Numbered from the stretch's first letter, positions 40,536 through 49,494 are shown. The stretch is DNA of 64,000 nucleotides from SXXZ01 sp041177965 (GCA_041177965.1 JBEGWF010000050.1:1-64000); one strand, 5' to 3'. Notes: generated by a model from the sequence alone, not told the origin. Numbers and translations are program-made.

Positions 40536-41309
40536 ATGTCCGCATCCCGAACCCCGGTGAACCCCGCCTCCCAGTCCCCGATGGAAGCCGCCGCGATCTC
40601 GGCGCGGGCCATCGTGAAGGCGTTCGGCGTGGGCGACGCGCGGACGCTGGCCCTCAAGGGGGCGGACTTCACGGCCGTGGAGGGGGAACTGCACCTGATC
40701 GTGGGGCCCTCGGGATGCGGCAAGACCACCCTCCTGAGCGTCCTGGCAGGGACGCTCGATTGCGATCAGGGCGAGGTCACGGTGATGGGGACCCGGATCA
40801 CGGCGCTCTCGACGGCCGAAGTGACCCGCTTCCGCCGGGGACACATCGGCTTCATCTTCCAGCAGTTCAACCTCATCCCCACCCTGACGCTGCTCGAGAA
40901 TGTCAGCGTGCCCCTCCTGCTCCAGGGGGCCGGGCGCCGTGAGGCCGAGGCCAGGGCCGCGGAACGCCTGGTCCAGGTGGGTCTGGGCGGCCGGGAGCGC
41001 CAGCGGCCCTCCCAGCTTTCCGGAGGCCAGCAGCAGCGGGTCGCCATCGCCCGTGCGTTGGTCCACGAACCCCGGTTGGTGATCTGTGACGAACCCACCA
41101 GCGCCCTCGACTCGGTGACCGGCCACCAGATCATGGACCTGTTGAGCGGCGCGGCGAAGGCGCCGGGCCGGAGCGTCCTGATCGTCACCCATGACCCGCG
41201 CATCTACGGGTATGCCGACCGCATCAGCGAGATGGAGGACGGGCGCGTCACGGCCGTCCACTCCGGGGCCTCGCTTTCGTCATTCATCCACGCCGCAACC
41301 CGTTCCTGA
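40536..41309 (+). CDS. ABC transporter ATP-binding protein (LolD/MacB-like)
   Basis: Encodes 257 aa from ATG 40536. Walker A is GPSGCGKT (57-64), the Q-loop is FIFQQFNLIPTLT, the signature is LSGGQQQRVAIARAL, Walker B is LVICDEPTSALD, and the switch histidine is in IVTHDPRI. The RxGxIGFxFQ context is that of the LolD/MacB/DevA exporter ATPases. It powers the adjacent FtsX-type permease. The gene starts 22 bp after the permease and ends 6 bp before the membrane fusion protein gene. Confidence 0.93.
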   Translation: MSASRTPVNPASQSPMEAAAISARAIVKAFGVGDARTLALKGADFTAVEGELHLIVGPSGCGKTTLLSVLAGTLDCDQGEVTVMGTRITALSTAEVTRFRRGHIGFIFQQFNLIPTLTLLENVSVPLLLQGAGRREAEARAAERLVQVGLGGRERQRPSQLSGGQQQRVAIARALVHEPRLVICDEPTSALDSVTGHQIMDLLSGAAKAPGRSVLIVTHDPRIYGYADRISEMEDGRVTAVHSGASLSSFIHAATRS

Positions 41310-41315
41310 ACTCCC

Positions 41316-42269
41316 ATGATCCTCTTCAAACGCATTTCCTTCTGGCTGGCGCTCGGTGGGGTGGGCGCCGTGCTGCTGCTCCTGAAGGGGCAGGGAAACC
41401 CTCCGCCGAATCCGGGCCCGGTCTCGGCCCCGCCGCGTTCGCCCTACACCCGCACCGTGGCCTCCACCGGCCTCATCGAGGCCTCGCGCGAGAACGTGAA
41501 GGTGGCCGCTCCCCGCGAGGGTCTCGTGACGCGGGTGTTCGTGAAGGTCGGCGATGCCGTGAAGGCGGCGGCCCCGCTCTTCCAGATCGACGACCGCGAG
41601 GTGCGCGCACGGATCCGCCTCCTCGAGGCTCAGGTGGCCTCGCTGCGGTCCCAGGCCGGCGTCGACGAGTCCCTGATCGCCGACCTGGACGACCAGGTGA
41701 AGCGGTTCGCCCAGTTGGGGCGCGACCGTGTGGCCACCGAGGACGAGGTCAAGCGCCGGGAATTCCTTCTGGCCACGGCCAAGGCGAGGGCGGCGGCCAC
41801 CGCCGCGGCCATCGCCGCGGCCGAGGAGGCCGTACGGCAGGCCGGGACCGACCTGGAGATCCTGACCGTCCGGGCCCCACGCGACGGACGGTTGCTCCAG
41901 GTGAACCTGAGGGAGGGCGAGTTCGCCGCCGTCAAGTCGGCCGAGCCGCTGATGCTCCTGGGCGACATCGACCGCTTCCAGGTGAGGGCCGAGGTGGATG
42001 AACAGGATGCGGTGCTGATCCTGGGCGACCAGCCCGCGGTGGCCTCCCTGAAGGGACATTCCGATCTCCGCATGACGCTCAGGTTCGTCCGCATCGAACC
42101 CTACGTGGTGCCGAAGCGAAGCCTGACCGGCGACAGCCTGGAACGGGTCGACACCCGCGTGCTCCAGGTGGTCTACGCCTTCGAGCGGCCCGCCTTCCCG
42201 GTCTACGTTGGTCAGCAGGTCGATGTGTTCATCCAGCGCCCCGAATCCGCGCCGACCGTTTCCCGTTGA
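41316..42269 (+). CDS. Periplasmic membrane fusion (adaptor) protein, HlyD/DevB type
   Basis: Encodes 317 aa with an N-terminal anchor (about 8-24). The lipoyl-like half-motif ASRENVKVAAPREGLVTRVFVKVGDAVKAAAPLF (starting near residue 56) and its partner VRAPRDGRLLQVNLREGEF flank an about 90-residue coiled-coil hairpin (about 92-185) rich in Ala, Arg and Glu. A beta-barrel follows (VDEQDAVLILGDQ). It links the ABC permease to the TolC-type channel encoded next. It is shorter than most HlyD-type adaptors because the hairpin is modest. Confidence 0.88.
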   Translation: MILFKRISFWLALGGVGAVLLLLKGQGNPPPNPGPVSAPPRSPYTRTVASTGLIEASRENVKVAAPREGLVTRVFVKVGDAVKAAAPLFQIDDREVRARIRLLEAQVASLRSQAGVDESLIADLDDQVKRFAQLGRDRVATEDEVKRREFLLATAKARAAATAAAIAAAEEAVRQAGTDLEILTVRAPRDGRLLQVNLREGEFAAVKSAEPLMLLGDIDRFQVRAEVDEQDAVLILGDQPAVASLKGHSDLRMTLRFVRIEPYVVPKRSLTGDSLERVDTRVLQVVYAFERPAFPVYVGQQVDVFIQRPESAPTVSR

Positions 42270-42280
42270 AACCTTTCCCG

Positions 42281-43651
42281 ATGAAATCCCGCGTCCTCGT
42301 CAGCCTGCTTCTCTGCCTTCACACCCTGGGTGCCGAACCAGCGCCAAGGTCGGTGCCGTTGCCCGCGACACCCCTGACCCTCGACCAGGCCCTGGAACAC
42401 GCGCTGGCCCACAATGTCGCGCTCGCCAAGGGGCGGACCGAACTCGAGGAGGCGCAGGGCCTGTCGATCCAACAACGGTCCGCGCGCCTGCCCCGTCTGG
42501 CCACCACCGGCACCTACCAGCAGCTCGACGAGGGCCGCATCGAGCGGGTCCAGTTCGACGCCGCGCAACCTGCGACCCCGTTCTTCAACAACCAGAGCTG
42601 GAACGCGAACCTGGTCGTCACCCAGCCGATCTTCGCCGGGGGCAGATACCGCTCGTTGGCCCGGTCCTCACGCCTGACCCGCGAAGCGGCGCTCGCGTCC
42701 TATCAGGCCCTCGTGGCCAACACCCTCCTGGAGGTCCGGATCGCCTACAGCGACGTGCTGCTGGCCGTGGAACAGATCGGTGTCCAGGAGGCTTCCAAAC
42801 GGCTGCTGGAGCAGGAATTGGAGACCGCCCGACGGAGCCTCGAGGCGGGGACGGTGCCCCGCTTCAACGTGCTTCGTGCCGAGGTGGAGTTGGCCAACGC
42901 ATTGCCGCCGCTCATCCGGGCCCGCAACCAGGAGAGGATCGCACGGAACACGCTGGCCGTGCTGCTGGGGTGCGATGTCCCCGCCGACTCCGGGGTCGAG
43001 GTGCCGCTGAAGATCGCCGACACGCTCCGCGCCGAGCCGTTCGAGATCGCGGTCGGCACCGCACTCAACTCGGCTTGGCTGCGTCGTCCCGAGATCAAGG
43101 CCGCCCAGGCCTCGGCACGGATCCGTCACGAGGAGGTGCTCCAGAACCGCGCCGATCTGATGCCCTCGCTCTCCGGCACGGCCGGGTACGGCGTGCAGAA
43201 CCGGAACTTCATCCGCGACCTTGATCGGACCCTCGACGGCTGGACGGTGGGGGTGCAGGCCAATTGGATGCTCTTCGATTTCGGCCAGACCCGGGCCAAG
43301 GTCGACATGGCCCGGGCCCGCGAGGAACGGGCGCGCCTCGAGATCGAGGATGTGCGGCGCCGCATCGAACTGGAGGTCCGCACGGCATTCTCCCTGTTCA
43401 TGGAATCCAAGGAGGTCCTGGTGTCGCAGACCCGCGTCATCGAGCGCGCCGAGGAGGCGGTGCGACTGGTCACGGCGCGCGCGGAGGCCGGAAGCAGCAC
43501 CCAGTTGGACGTCCTCTCGGCCCAGACCGCGCTCAAGCTCTCGCGGACCCAGCACAGCCAGGCCCTGCGCGACTACACGGTGGCCAAGGCCCGTTTGGAG
43601 CGCTCGATGGGCGAGGGGGTGCGCCTCACGGTGGAGACCCCGGGTCGATGA
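42281..43651 (+). CDS. TolC-family outer-membrane efflux channel
   Basis: Encodes 456 aa from ATG 42281; a TTG at 42266 overlapping the previous stop is a possible alternative. A signal peptide (RVLVSLLLCLHTLGA) is followed by two structural repeats of the TolC fold: LTLDQALEHALAHNVALAKGR, NNQSWNANLVVTQPIFAGGRYRSL and, in the second half, GWTVGVQANWMLFDFGQTRAKV, each with long amphipathic helices. It completes the tripartite exporter begun at 39368. It converges on the M16 peptidase gene. A CCGGAC-G-GTCCGG palindrome (43668-43680) lies between the stops but lacks a T-tract. Confidence 0.9.
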   Translation: MKSRVLVSLLLCLHTLGAEPAPRSVPLPATPLTLDQALEHALAHNVALAKGRTELEEAQGLSIQQRSARLPRLATTGTYQQLDEGRIERVQFDAAQPATPFFNNQSWNANLVVTQPIFAGGRYRSLARSSRLTREAALASYQALVANTLLEVRIAYSDVLLAVEQIGVQEASKRLLEQELETARRSLEAGTVPRFNVLRAEVELANALPPLIRARNQERIARNTLAVLLGCDVPADSGVEVPLKIADTLRAEPFEIAVGTALNSAWLRRPEIKAAQASARIRHEEVLQNRADLMPSLSGTAGYGVQNRNFIRDLDRTLDGWTVGVQANWMLFDFGQTRAKVDMARAREERARLEIEDVRRRIELEVRTAFSLFMESKEVLVSQTRVIERAEEAVRLVTARAEAGSSTQLDVLSAQTALKLSRTQHSQALRDYTVAKARLERSMGEGVRLTVETPGR

Positions 43652-43684
43652 CCCCGTTCGCAGGGCTCCGGACGGTCCGGGGTT

Positions 43685-44953
43685 CTAGCGCCACGACCCC
43701 AGCAGGCCGCCGAGCCCGCGGTCGGAACGTCGCGGACTGACCAGCGCCAGCGACAGGCGCGAAGGTTCCAGGAAATCCGCGGCCACCTTCCGGACCTCGG
43801 CCGGTGGCACGGCGGCCAGGCGGCTCCGGGTCTCCTCCGGCGGGATGACCCGTCCGTGGCCGAGCACCTGTTCCCCCAGCCACATCATCATGGGTTCGGA
43901 TCCCTCGAGCGACAGGTCGGCCTGTCCGATCGCGTAGTCCCGCGCCCGGTCCAGCTCCGCCTTGCCCGGCGCCCGGTCGACGAGCCGGCGGGTCTCGCGG
44001 AGGATGAGTCCGAGGGCCTTCTCCAGATGGGCGTCGTCGAGGCCCGCGGAGATCACAAGGTCGCCGCAGTCGCTCCATGCCGTGCCCGTGCTCTGGATGC
44101 TGTAGGCCAGGCCATGCCGCTCGCGGATCACCTGGAACAATCGGGAACTCATGTTCTCGCCCAGCATCACGTTGAGCAATCGGAGGGCGAACCGTCGCTC
44201 GTCCCTCCGGTGGGTCGTCCTGAACCCCAGGGCGATCTGGGTCTGCTCGGTCTTCCGGGTTCGCAGGAGCCACCGTGGACCGCCGGCCACCGGCGGGGCG
44301 ATCGGCGGCGGCGGCGGCGGTCCCTGGCGGAAGCGGGGGATCCACCCGCGCAGTTCCTCGAGCACCGCTTCGTGCGTCAGGTTGCCGGCGGCCGCGATGA
44401 CGGTCGACCCCGAGACGTAGCGTCGCTGGAGGAAACCGGTCAATTCCCGGCGTCCCAGTCCGCGCACGGATCTTGCGGTGCCGATCACGGGACGGCCGAG
44501 GGGGTGTCGCGGAAACTGGACCTGGTTCAGGAGATCATGGACCAGTTCGGCGGGTTGGTCGTGATACATGGCCTGCTCCTCGAGGATGACGTCGCGTTCG
44601 CGCGCGATCTCCGCGGGGGAGAACCGCGACTCCAGGAACATGTCGAGGAGGACATCCAGCAGTTCCGGCAGCCGCGAGGCCACCGCCCGGCTGTAGAAGC
44701 AGGTGTGCTCCTCGTCGGTGAAGGCGTTGAGGTACCCGCCGATGCCCTCGATGTCCTGCGAGATGCGCGCCGCCGTCCGGCGACGGGTCCCCTTGAAGAG
44801 CATGTGCTCGATGAAATGGGCCGCGCCGTTCTCGGGCGGGCCCTCGTGCCGGCCGCCGGTGTCGACCCAGAGGCCCACCGCGACGCTGGCCAGGTGCGGC
44901 ATCGAGGCCGTCACCACCCGTAGGCCGCCGGGAAGCACTGAGAGTCGGTACAT
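43685..44953 (-). CDS. M16-family zinc peptidase (processing-peptidase-like)
   Basis: Encodes 422 aa from ATG 44953. The inverted zinc motif HFIEH is at 46-50 with the downstream acidic ligand in the ARERDVILEEQAMY helix (about 118-131). GGYLNAFTDEEHTCFYSRA and the C-terminal half with ALRLLNVMLGENMSSRLFQVIRERHGLAYSI are typical. A proline run (PPPPPP, near residue 207) links the two halves. No signal peptide is seen, so it is probably cytoplasmic. These enzymes degrade or process small proteins and peptides; the target is unknown. Start and neighbours suggest a single-gene transcript. Confidence 0.92.
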   Translation of the reverse strand: MYRLSVLPGGLRVVTASMPHLASVAVGLWVDTGGRHEGPPENGAAHFIEHMLFKGTRRRTAARISQDIEGIGGYLNAFTDEEHTCFYSRAVASRLPELLDVLLDMFLESRFSPAEIARERDVILEEQAMYHDQPAELVHDLLNQVQFPRHPLGRPVIGTARSVRGLGRRELTGFLQRRYVSGSTVIAAAGNLTHEAVLEELRGWIPRFRQGPPPPPPIAPPVAGGPRWLLRTRKTEQTQIALGFRTTHRRDERRFALRLLNVMLGENMSSRLFQVIRERHGLAYSIQSTGTAWSDCGDLVISAGLDDAHLEKALGLILRETRRLVDRAPGKAELDRARDYAIGQADLSLEGSEPMMMWLGEQVLGHGRVIPPEETRSRLAAVPPAEVRKVAADFLEPSRLSLALVSPRRSDRGLGGLLGSWR

Positions 44954-45018
44954 GGATGGACCGCTAGGCTGGTTCCGTGGGGCTTCGATCGCAATCCGCA
45001 AGCGAGGCTTTCCGCGCG

Positions 45019-45978
45019 TCAAGGGTTCAGTCCGAGCCAGGCCATGCCCCATCGGATCCACAACGGGATGGTGATCAGGCTCAGCAGGGTGGTGCCGGCC
45101 ACGATCCGGACGGCGGTGGCCGGGTCGCCACCGTAGAGTCGGGAGAGCACGATGGGAAAGACCCCGGCGGGCATGGCCGCCTGGACGACCAGCACCCGCT
45201 TGATCTCCACCGAGCAGGGCAGGATCCGGCCGATGCCCAGCAGCAGCGCCGGGAGGATGCCCAACCGGAAGAGGGCCGACCATGCCACCGCTCCGGCCGA
45301 TCGGGCCGGATGCAATTGACGGACCTGATCGGCCACCGTCGCTCCGGCCATCATGATCCCCAGAGGAAAGGCGCACGCCCCGAGCATGGATGCCGTGATG
45401 GCCAGGGGACGGGGCACCCATCGGGCCGCGCCGCAGGCGTTCAGGACCAGCGACAGCAGGATCGCCACCAGAGGCGCGTTGATCAACCGGCGCCACTCTC
45501 CGGGTCCGGTGGCATGGCCCAGGGTCATCAGGCCCAGGGTCCACATGGCGATGTCGACGCCCAGATTGTGCACGAAGAGCACCCCGGGGGTGTCGGGATG
45601 GCTCGCGAACAGGACGAGGACCAGGGGGAAGGGGACGTAACCGTAATTCTGGAGCCCAGAGACGAGGGCGAAGGTCCGCTGCTCCGCATCGGTGGCCAGT
45701 CCGATCCGTCGGCGGAAGAGCCAGCAGACACCGATGCCCAGGGCGATGCCGCCGAAACCCACCAGGGGTGGCACCAGCAGGTTCTCCGCCCGCTGGAGCG
45801 CCTCGTTGCCCAGCACCTTGTCGAAGATGAGGCAGGGGGTCAGGACGTTGAGCACCAGTCGGAGCATGCTTGCGTCGGCCTCCTCGGTCAGCCAGCGCAC
45901 CCGTCGGAGCACCACGCCCACCAAGGCCAGGCAGAACACCGGCAACACCGCCGCCAGCACATCGCTCAGGGACATCAT
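45019..45978 (-). CDS. AEC (auxin efflux carrier) family transporter
   Basis: Encodes 319 aa with ten hydrophobic segments. The two five-helix bundles are separated by a cytoplasmic loop near residues 150-165. Family features include NVLTPCLIFDKVL (about 44-56, with the conserved unwound Pro), ALVSGLQNYGYVPFPL (about 103-118), SMLGACAFPLGIMMAGA (about 196-212) and AAMPAGVFPIVLSRLYG near the C-terminus. Members move organic anions such as malate or related compounds; the substrate is not predictable here. Two adjacent ATGs (45978 and 45975) are both possible starts. Confidence 0.88.
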   Translation of the reverse strand: MMSLSDVLAAVLPVFCLALVGVVLRRVRWLTEEADASMLRLVLNVLTPCLIFDKVLGNEALQRAENLLVPPLVGFGGIALGIGVCWLFRRRIGLATDAEQRTFALVSGLQNYGYVPFPLVLVLFASHPDTPGVLFVHNLGVDIAMWTLGLMTLGHATGPGEWRRLINAPLVAILLSLVLNACGAARWVPRPLAITASMLGACAFPLGIMMAGATVADQVRQLHPARSAGAVAWSALFRLGILPALLLGIGRILPCSVEIKRVLVVQAAMPAGVFPIVLSRLYGGDPATAVRIVAGTTLLSLITIPLWIRWGMAWLGLNP

Positions 45979-46082
45979 GATCTCGGGGCGCAGACGCTAA
46001 TCCGGTGCCCTCGGGTTGGCCAACGTCCGATTGCGGGATGTCCGATGGCTTGATCGTCGATCGCGAGGACCCGGGCCTCCGA

Positions 46083-46646
46083 TCAGGCCAGGAGGTGTTC
46101 CACCAGCGCCGCGAACTCGAGGTGCTGAACCTGCCGAAGGTAGGCGACGGAACGGGCGCAGGGCCTTTCCGCCACCCGCTCGCATTCGTGGACCAGGGCC
46201 AGGGGATCGACGTCGCCCGACAGGGTCAACCGTTCGAGAGCGCCACGCGCCTCGGTCGAATGCGCCGCCTGGACGGCCCCCGGGGTCAGGGCCCGGTAGA
46301 TGGGGTGACCGCTGAGTCGGCGGAACCAGTAGGCCGCGTTCCAATAGTCGGGCTCCCGGCGATGCAGCATCGCGTGGACGAGGCACCCGTCCGGATCCGT
46401 GCGGTCCTGCACCAGGTTGTGCGCCGGATCGTGGTGATCGTGGTAGAGCAGGGCGGCCGCCGACAGCAGATCCGAAATCCGCTCGGAAAGGTCGATGCCT
46501 CGGGTCGCTTCGAGCAACCGGAGGGCCACGGTGGTCTCCGGAAGGGTTCCGGTCCGGGGGCCTGGTCCCAGGTCGGGGAGTTCCTGGGTGCCGAGCAGTT
46601 CCCAGAAACGGGCGGTGGCGTTCTGTGTTCCAATCAAGAGGGACAT
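46083..46646 (-). CDS. Conserved-looking soluble protein of unknown function
   Basis: Encodes 187 aa and is not recognised by name. There is no signal or membrane segment. The centre is rich in His and aromatic residues: ALLYHDHHDPAHNLVQDRTD (about 68-87), then HAMLHRREPDYWNAAYWFRRLSGHP (about 93-117), then helical regions with LVHECERVAE. The His/Asp pattern could bind a metal or a nucleotide, but no known catalytic motif can be assigned. I have an impression of similar 'HRREPDYWNAxYW' proteins in other bacteria, annotated as hypothetical. A promoter-like pair precedes it, supporting that it is a real, separately transcribed gene. Confidence 0.7.
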   Translation of the reverse strand: MSLLIGTQNATARFWELLGTQELPDLGPGPRTGTLPETTVALRLLEATRGIDLSERISDLLSAAALLYHDHHDPAHNLVQDRTDPDGCLVHAMLHRREPDYWNAAYWFRRLSGHPIYRALTPGAVQAAHSTEARGALERLTLSGDVDPLALVHECERVAERPCARSVAYLRQVQHLEFAALVEHLLA

Positions 46647-46660
46647 CGGGGTGAAGCCGC

Positions 46661-46689
46661 ATGATCGCGGCCGGTGGCGGGGTCGTCAA
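46661..46689 (-). promoter_or_regulatory. Candidate promoter of the unknown gene at 46083-46646
   Basis: On the minus strand TTGACG (46684-46689), a 17-bp spacer and GATCAT (46661-46666), ending 14 nt before ATG 46646. Confidence 0.45.
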
Positions 46690-46774
46690 ATCCCGGCCCG
46701 AGAATCCCGGAGGCGGGCCATCCCGGACAATCCCGCCTTGAAAGGGCGGTCTCCGGCACGTTACCAACAAACCG

Positions 46775-47665
46775 ATGTCCCGATTCGACCTCGCCTCCTG
46801 GCTCACCGTGCGCACCCGCGAAGTGGACCGGGCCCTCGACCGATTCCTCCCCAAGGCCACCGCCAAGCCGGCCACCATCCACAAGGCCATGCGCTACTCG
46901 CTGTTCGCAGGGGGCAAGCGGATGCGTCCCGCGCTGGTGCTGGCGGCGGCCGAGGCCTGCGGTGGGACCCACGAGGCTGCCATGCCCCTGGCCTGTGCCG
47001 TGGAATGCATCCACACCTACTCGCTCATCCATGATGATCTGCCGGGCATGGACAACGACGACATGCGCCGGGGCAAACCCACCAACCACAAGGTGTTCGG
47101 CGAGGGGATCGCGATCCTCGCCGGCGACGCGCTGCTCACGCAGGCCTTCGAGATCGCCGCCTCGTGCAAGGGCTGGAGTCGCTACGGTCCCCGGGACATC
47201 GTTCTCGAGATCGCCCGCGCCTCGGGCTCGCTCCAGCTCATCGCCGGTCAGGTCGCCGACCTCGAGGGCGAGGGACGGAAGATCTCGCGTGCCCAACTCC
47301 GCTACATCCACGAGCGCAAGACCAGCGCCCTGCTGGCCTGCTCGGTCCGTCTGGGTGGCATGAGCGCCAACTGCACGCCGGCCCAATTGGCGGCGCTCAC
47401 CGATTTCGGTCACCATGTCGGCCTGGCCTTCCAGGTGATCGACGACATCCTGGATGTCACCCAGACCTCCGAGCAGTTGGGCAAGACCGCCGGGAAGGAT
47501 GTGAAGGCACAGAAGGCGACCTACCCGTCCATCGTGGGCCTCGAGAAGTCGCGCCGCATCGCCGCCGAACTCACCGCGCGGGCCGAGGCGGCCCTGAAGC
47601 CGTTCCGGGGTGGCGCGGTCGCCCTGGAAGCGATCTCCGACCATCTCCTCAAGCGCCAGTCCTGA
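46775..47665 (+). CDS. ispA: Short-chain polyprenyl synthase (farnesyl/geranylgeranyl diphosphate synthase)
   Basis: Encodes 296 aa. GGKRMRPAL is at 46-54. The first Asp-rich motif is HDDLPGMDNDD (Asp87, Asp88, Asp93), the DDxxxxD form of bacterial FPP/GGPP synthases, followed by RRGKPTNH. The second motif is QVIDDILDVT near residue 226. KTAGKDVKAQKATYPSIVGLE is the usual C-terminal block. It condenses IPP and DMAPP, the products downstream of IspG, to a C15-C20 primer for the long-chain enzyme at 14.8 kb and for heme O farnesylation by CtaB. TTGAAA lies upstream (about 46738), but the -10 is unclear. Confidence 0.93.
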   Translation: MSRFDLASWLTVRTREVDRALDRFLPKATAKPATIHKAMRYSLFAGGKRMRPALVLAAAEACGGTHEAAMPLACAVECIHTYSLIHDDLPGMDNDDMRRGKPTNHKVFGEGIAILAGDALLTQAFEIAASCKGWSRYGPRDIVLEIARASGSLQLIAGQVADLEGEGRKISRAQLRYIHERKTSALLACSVRLGGMSANCTPAQLAALTDFGHHVGLAFQVIDDILDVTQTSEQLGKTAGKDVKAQKATYPSIVGLEKSRRIAAELTARAEAALKPFRGGAVALEAISDHLLKRQS

Positions 47666-47780
47666 CGCCACACCGTGCCGCCGCTCCGGCCGGCGACGGA
47701 CAGGCCGAAAATGCGCTTGCGATGGGCGCACCCCCTCCTTGAGCCTCTGGGCGCCCTCCGGGTCATCGACGCGATGGTTC

Positions 47781-47788
47781 GGGAGGGG
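47781..47788 (+). promoter_or_regulatory. Strong ribosome-binding site of prs
   Basis: GGGAGGGG immediately before the TTG start at 47791. It decides this start: no in-frame ATG is available, and the encoded AQIPVKVFTGNSNPDL is the expected PRPP-synthetase N-terminus. Confidence 0.7.
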
Positions 47789-47790
47789 CC

Positions 47791-48738
47791 TTGGCCCAAA
47801 TCCCCGTGAAAGTCTTCACCGGCAACTCCAATCCCGACCTGGCCCGTGCGATCTGCGATTCCATCGGGATCCCGCTGGGTCGTTCCACGGTGAAGCCGTT
47901 CCCCAACGGCGAGACCTTCGTGAAGATCGACGAGAACGTCCGCGGCACGGACGTCTTCGTGATCCAGTCCACCAGCCCGCCCGCCAACCAGCATCTCATG
48001 GAGATGTTCATCATGATCGACGCGCTGCGGCGGGCGAGCGCTTCGCGGATCACGGCGGTGTTGCCGTTCTACGGCTATGCACGGCAGGACCGCAAGGACC
48101 AACCGCGCGTGCCCATCACGGCCAAACTGGTGGCCAACCTGCTCGTCGCCGCCGGGGCCAACCGGGTGCTGACCATGGATCTCCACGCCCAGCAGATCCA
48201 GGGCTTCTTCGACATCCCGGTCGACCATCTCTACGCGGCCCCCGTGCTCCTGGAGCACATCTCCCGACAGCAGACCCAGAACCTGGTCGTGGTGAGTCCC
48301 GACCTGGGCGGCCTCAAGATGGCCGCGGCCTACTCCCAGACGCTCGGGGCCGAACTGGCCATCGTCGCCAAGCGACGCAAGAGCCCCACCGAGACCGAGG
48401 CGATCTCGGTCATCGGCGAGATCGAGGGCAAGAACGTGCTCCTGGTGGACGACCTGACCGAGACGGCCGGAACCCTGGTCAACGCCGCCTCGCTGCTCAA
48501 GCAGCGGGGTGCCAGGCGCATCCAGGCCTGCGTTTCACATGCCCTGATCAACGAGCTCGGGATCGAGCGTCTCCGAAAATCGGAGATTGACGAACTGATC
48601 ACCACCGATAGTGTTCTCCGCCCGTCGATCGAGGGGGTCCGAATCACGACCCTTTCTGTCGCCGGCTTGTTGGGAGAGGCGATCAAGCGAATCTACACGA
48701 ATTCCTCGGTCACCTCCCTGTTCGAGTTCAAGGGCTGA
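47791..48738 (+). CDS. prs: Ribose-phosphate pyrophosphokinase (PRPP synthetase)
   Basis: Encodes 315 aa from TTG 47791. The N-terminus VKVFTGNSNPDLARAIC is canonical. Family signatures include FPNGETFVKIDENVRG (about 31-46), VLPFYGYARQDRKDQPR (about 90-106), MDLHAQQIQGFF (about 129-140) and the PRPP-binding loop VLLVDDLTETAGT (about 215-227). It makes PRPP from ribose 5-phosphate and ATP for nucleotide, His and Trp synthesis. It leads the cluster prs-rplY-pth-rpsF-ssb-rplI, an arrangement common in bacteria. There are 40 bp to rplY. Confidence 0.96.
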   Translation: MAQIPVKVFTGNSNPDLARAICDSIGIPLGRSTVKPFPNGETFVKIDENVRGTDVFVIQSTSPPANQHLMEMFIMIDALRRASASRITAVLPFYGYARQDRKDQPRVPITAKLVANLLVAAGANRVLTMDLHAQQIQGFFDIPVDHLYAAPVLLEHISRQQTQNLVVVSPDLGGLKMAAAYSQTLGAELAIVAKRRKSPTETEAISVIGEIEGKNVLLVDDLTETAGTLVNAASLLKQRGARRIQACVSHALINELGIERLRKSEIDELITTDSVLRPSIEGVRITTLSVAGLLGEAIKRIYTNSSVTSLFEFKG

Positions 48739-48778
48739 GGCCGCACCCGTGTGCGATCCGGCAGATACGACTGAATCA

Positions 48779-49462
48779 ATGAAATCACTGAAACTGAAAG
48801 CCGAGCCCCGCACCTCCACGCGGCGCAAGGGTTCCAAGGCGCTCCGTTCCGCCGGACGCATCCCCGCCAACATCTACGGCAAGTCCATCGCGCCGCAGAA
48901 CCTCCAGATCGATTCCGAGGCGTTCTCCGACCTCATCCATTCGGCCCATTCCGAAATCGTCCTGGTCGACCTCGAGGTCGCCGGAGACGCCAAGGCCCGC
49001 TTGGCCCTGGTCCAGGATGTCCAGCATCACCCGCTGAGCGGCGAGGTCCTGCATGTCGACTTCCACGAGGTGAAGCCCGACGAGTTCATCACCATCCGGA
49101 TTCCCGTCGAAGCGACCGGCGAGGCCGAGGGCGTGAAGACCGGTGGCGGCACCTTGGAGCATGTGCTCCAGAAGCTCCGCGTCACCGCGCTCCCGAAGGA
49201 CCTTCCCGAACAGATCGTGGTCGACGTCTCCGCCTTGGCGGTCGGACAGGCCATCCAGATCGGCCAGATCCAAGCGCCCGAGGGCGTCAAGATCCTGGGT
49301 GACAAGCATCTGCGTGTCTTCGCGGTCGCCGCGCCGGTCACCGAGGCCGAGGCGGCTCCTGCCGCCGCCGAGGGTGCCGAGGCCAAGCAGCCCGAGATGA
49401 TCAAGGAGAAGAAGGAAGAGGCTCCGGCTGCCGGAGCCGCTGCCGCTCCCAAGAAGAAGTGA
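48779..49462 (+). CDS. rplY: 50S ribosomal protein L25 (general stress protein Ctc form)
   Basis: Encodes 227 aa from ATG 48779. The N-terminal 5S rRNA-binding domain (about 1-92) has RKGSKALRSAGRIPANIYGK and VQDVQHHPLSGEVLHVDFHEV. The C-terminal TL5/Ctc beta domain (about 95-185) has IPVEATGEAEGVKTGGG and LPKDLPEQIVVDVSAL. The last 40 residues are an Ala/Glu/Lys-rich tail ending in PKKK. No Shine-Dalgarno is seen. It lies between prs and pth, the typical neighbourhood. Confidence 0.95.
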   Translation: MKSLKLKAEPRTSTRRKGSKALRSAGRIPANIYGKSIAPQNLQIDSEAFSDLIHSAHSEIVLVDLEVAGDAKARLALVQDVQHHPLSGEVLHVDFHEVKPDEFITIRIPVEATGEAEGVKTGGGTLEHVLQKLRVTALPKDLPEQIVVDVSALAVGQAIQIGQIQAPEGVKILGDKHLRVFAVAAPVTEAEAAPAAAEGAEAKQPEMIKEKKEEAPAAGAAAAPKKK

Positions 49463-49481
49463 TCTGAGGCATCGTACCCCC

Positions 49482-49487
49482 GGGGGA
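49482..49487 (+). promoter_or_regulatory. Ribosome-binding site of pth
   Basis: GGGGGA, 7 nt before the TTG at 49495, supporting the TTG start. It overlaps a CCCCCGGGGG palindrome that might modulate access. Confidence 0.55.
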
Positions 49488-49494
49488 TTTCCAA

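Noticed and set aside
37721..40729. Minus-strand open frame of 1002 codons overlapping rseP and the ABC permease
   Set aside because: rseP is in a different frame with clear HEYGH and PDZ motifs, and the permease is real on the plus strand, so this frame is a by-product.
43668..43680. CCGGAC-G-GTCCGG palindrome between tolC-like and M16 genes
   Set aside because: The 1-nt loop and the absence of a T-tract argue against a terminator. It is GC-rich enough to arise by chance.
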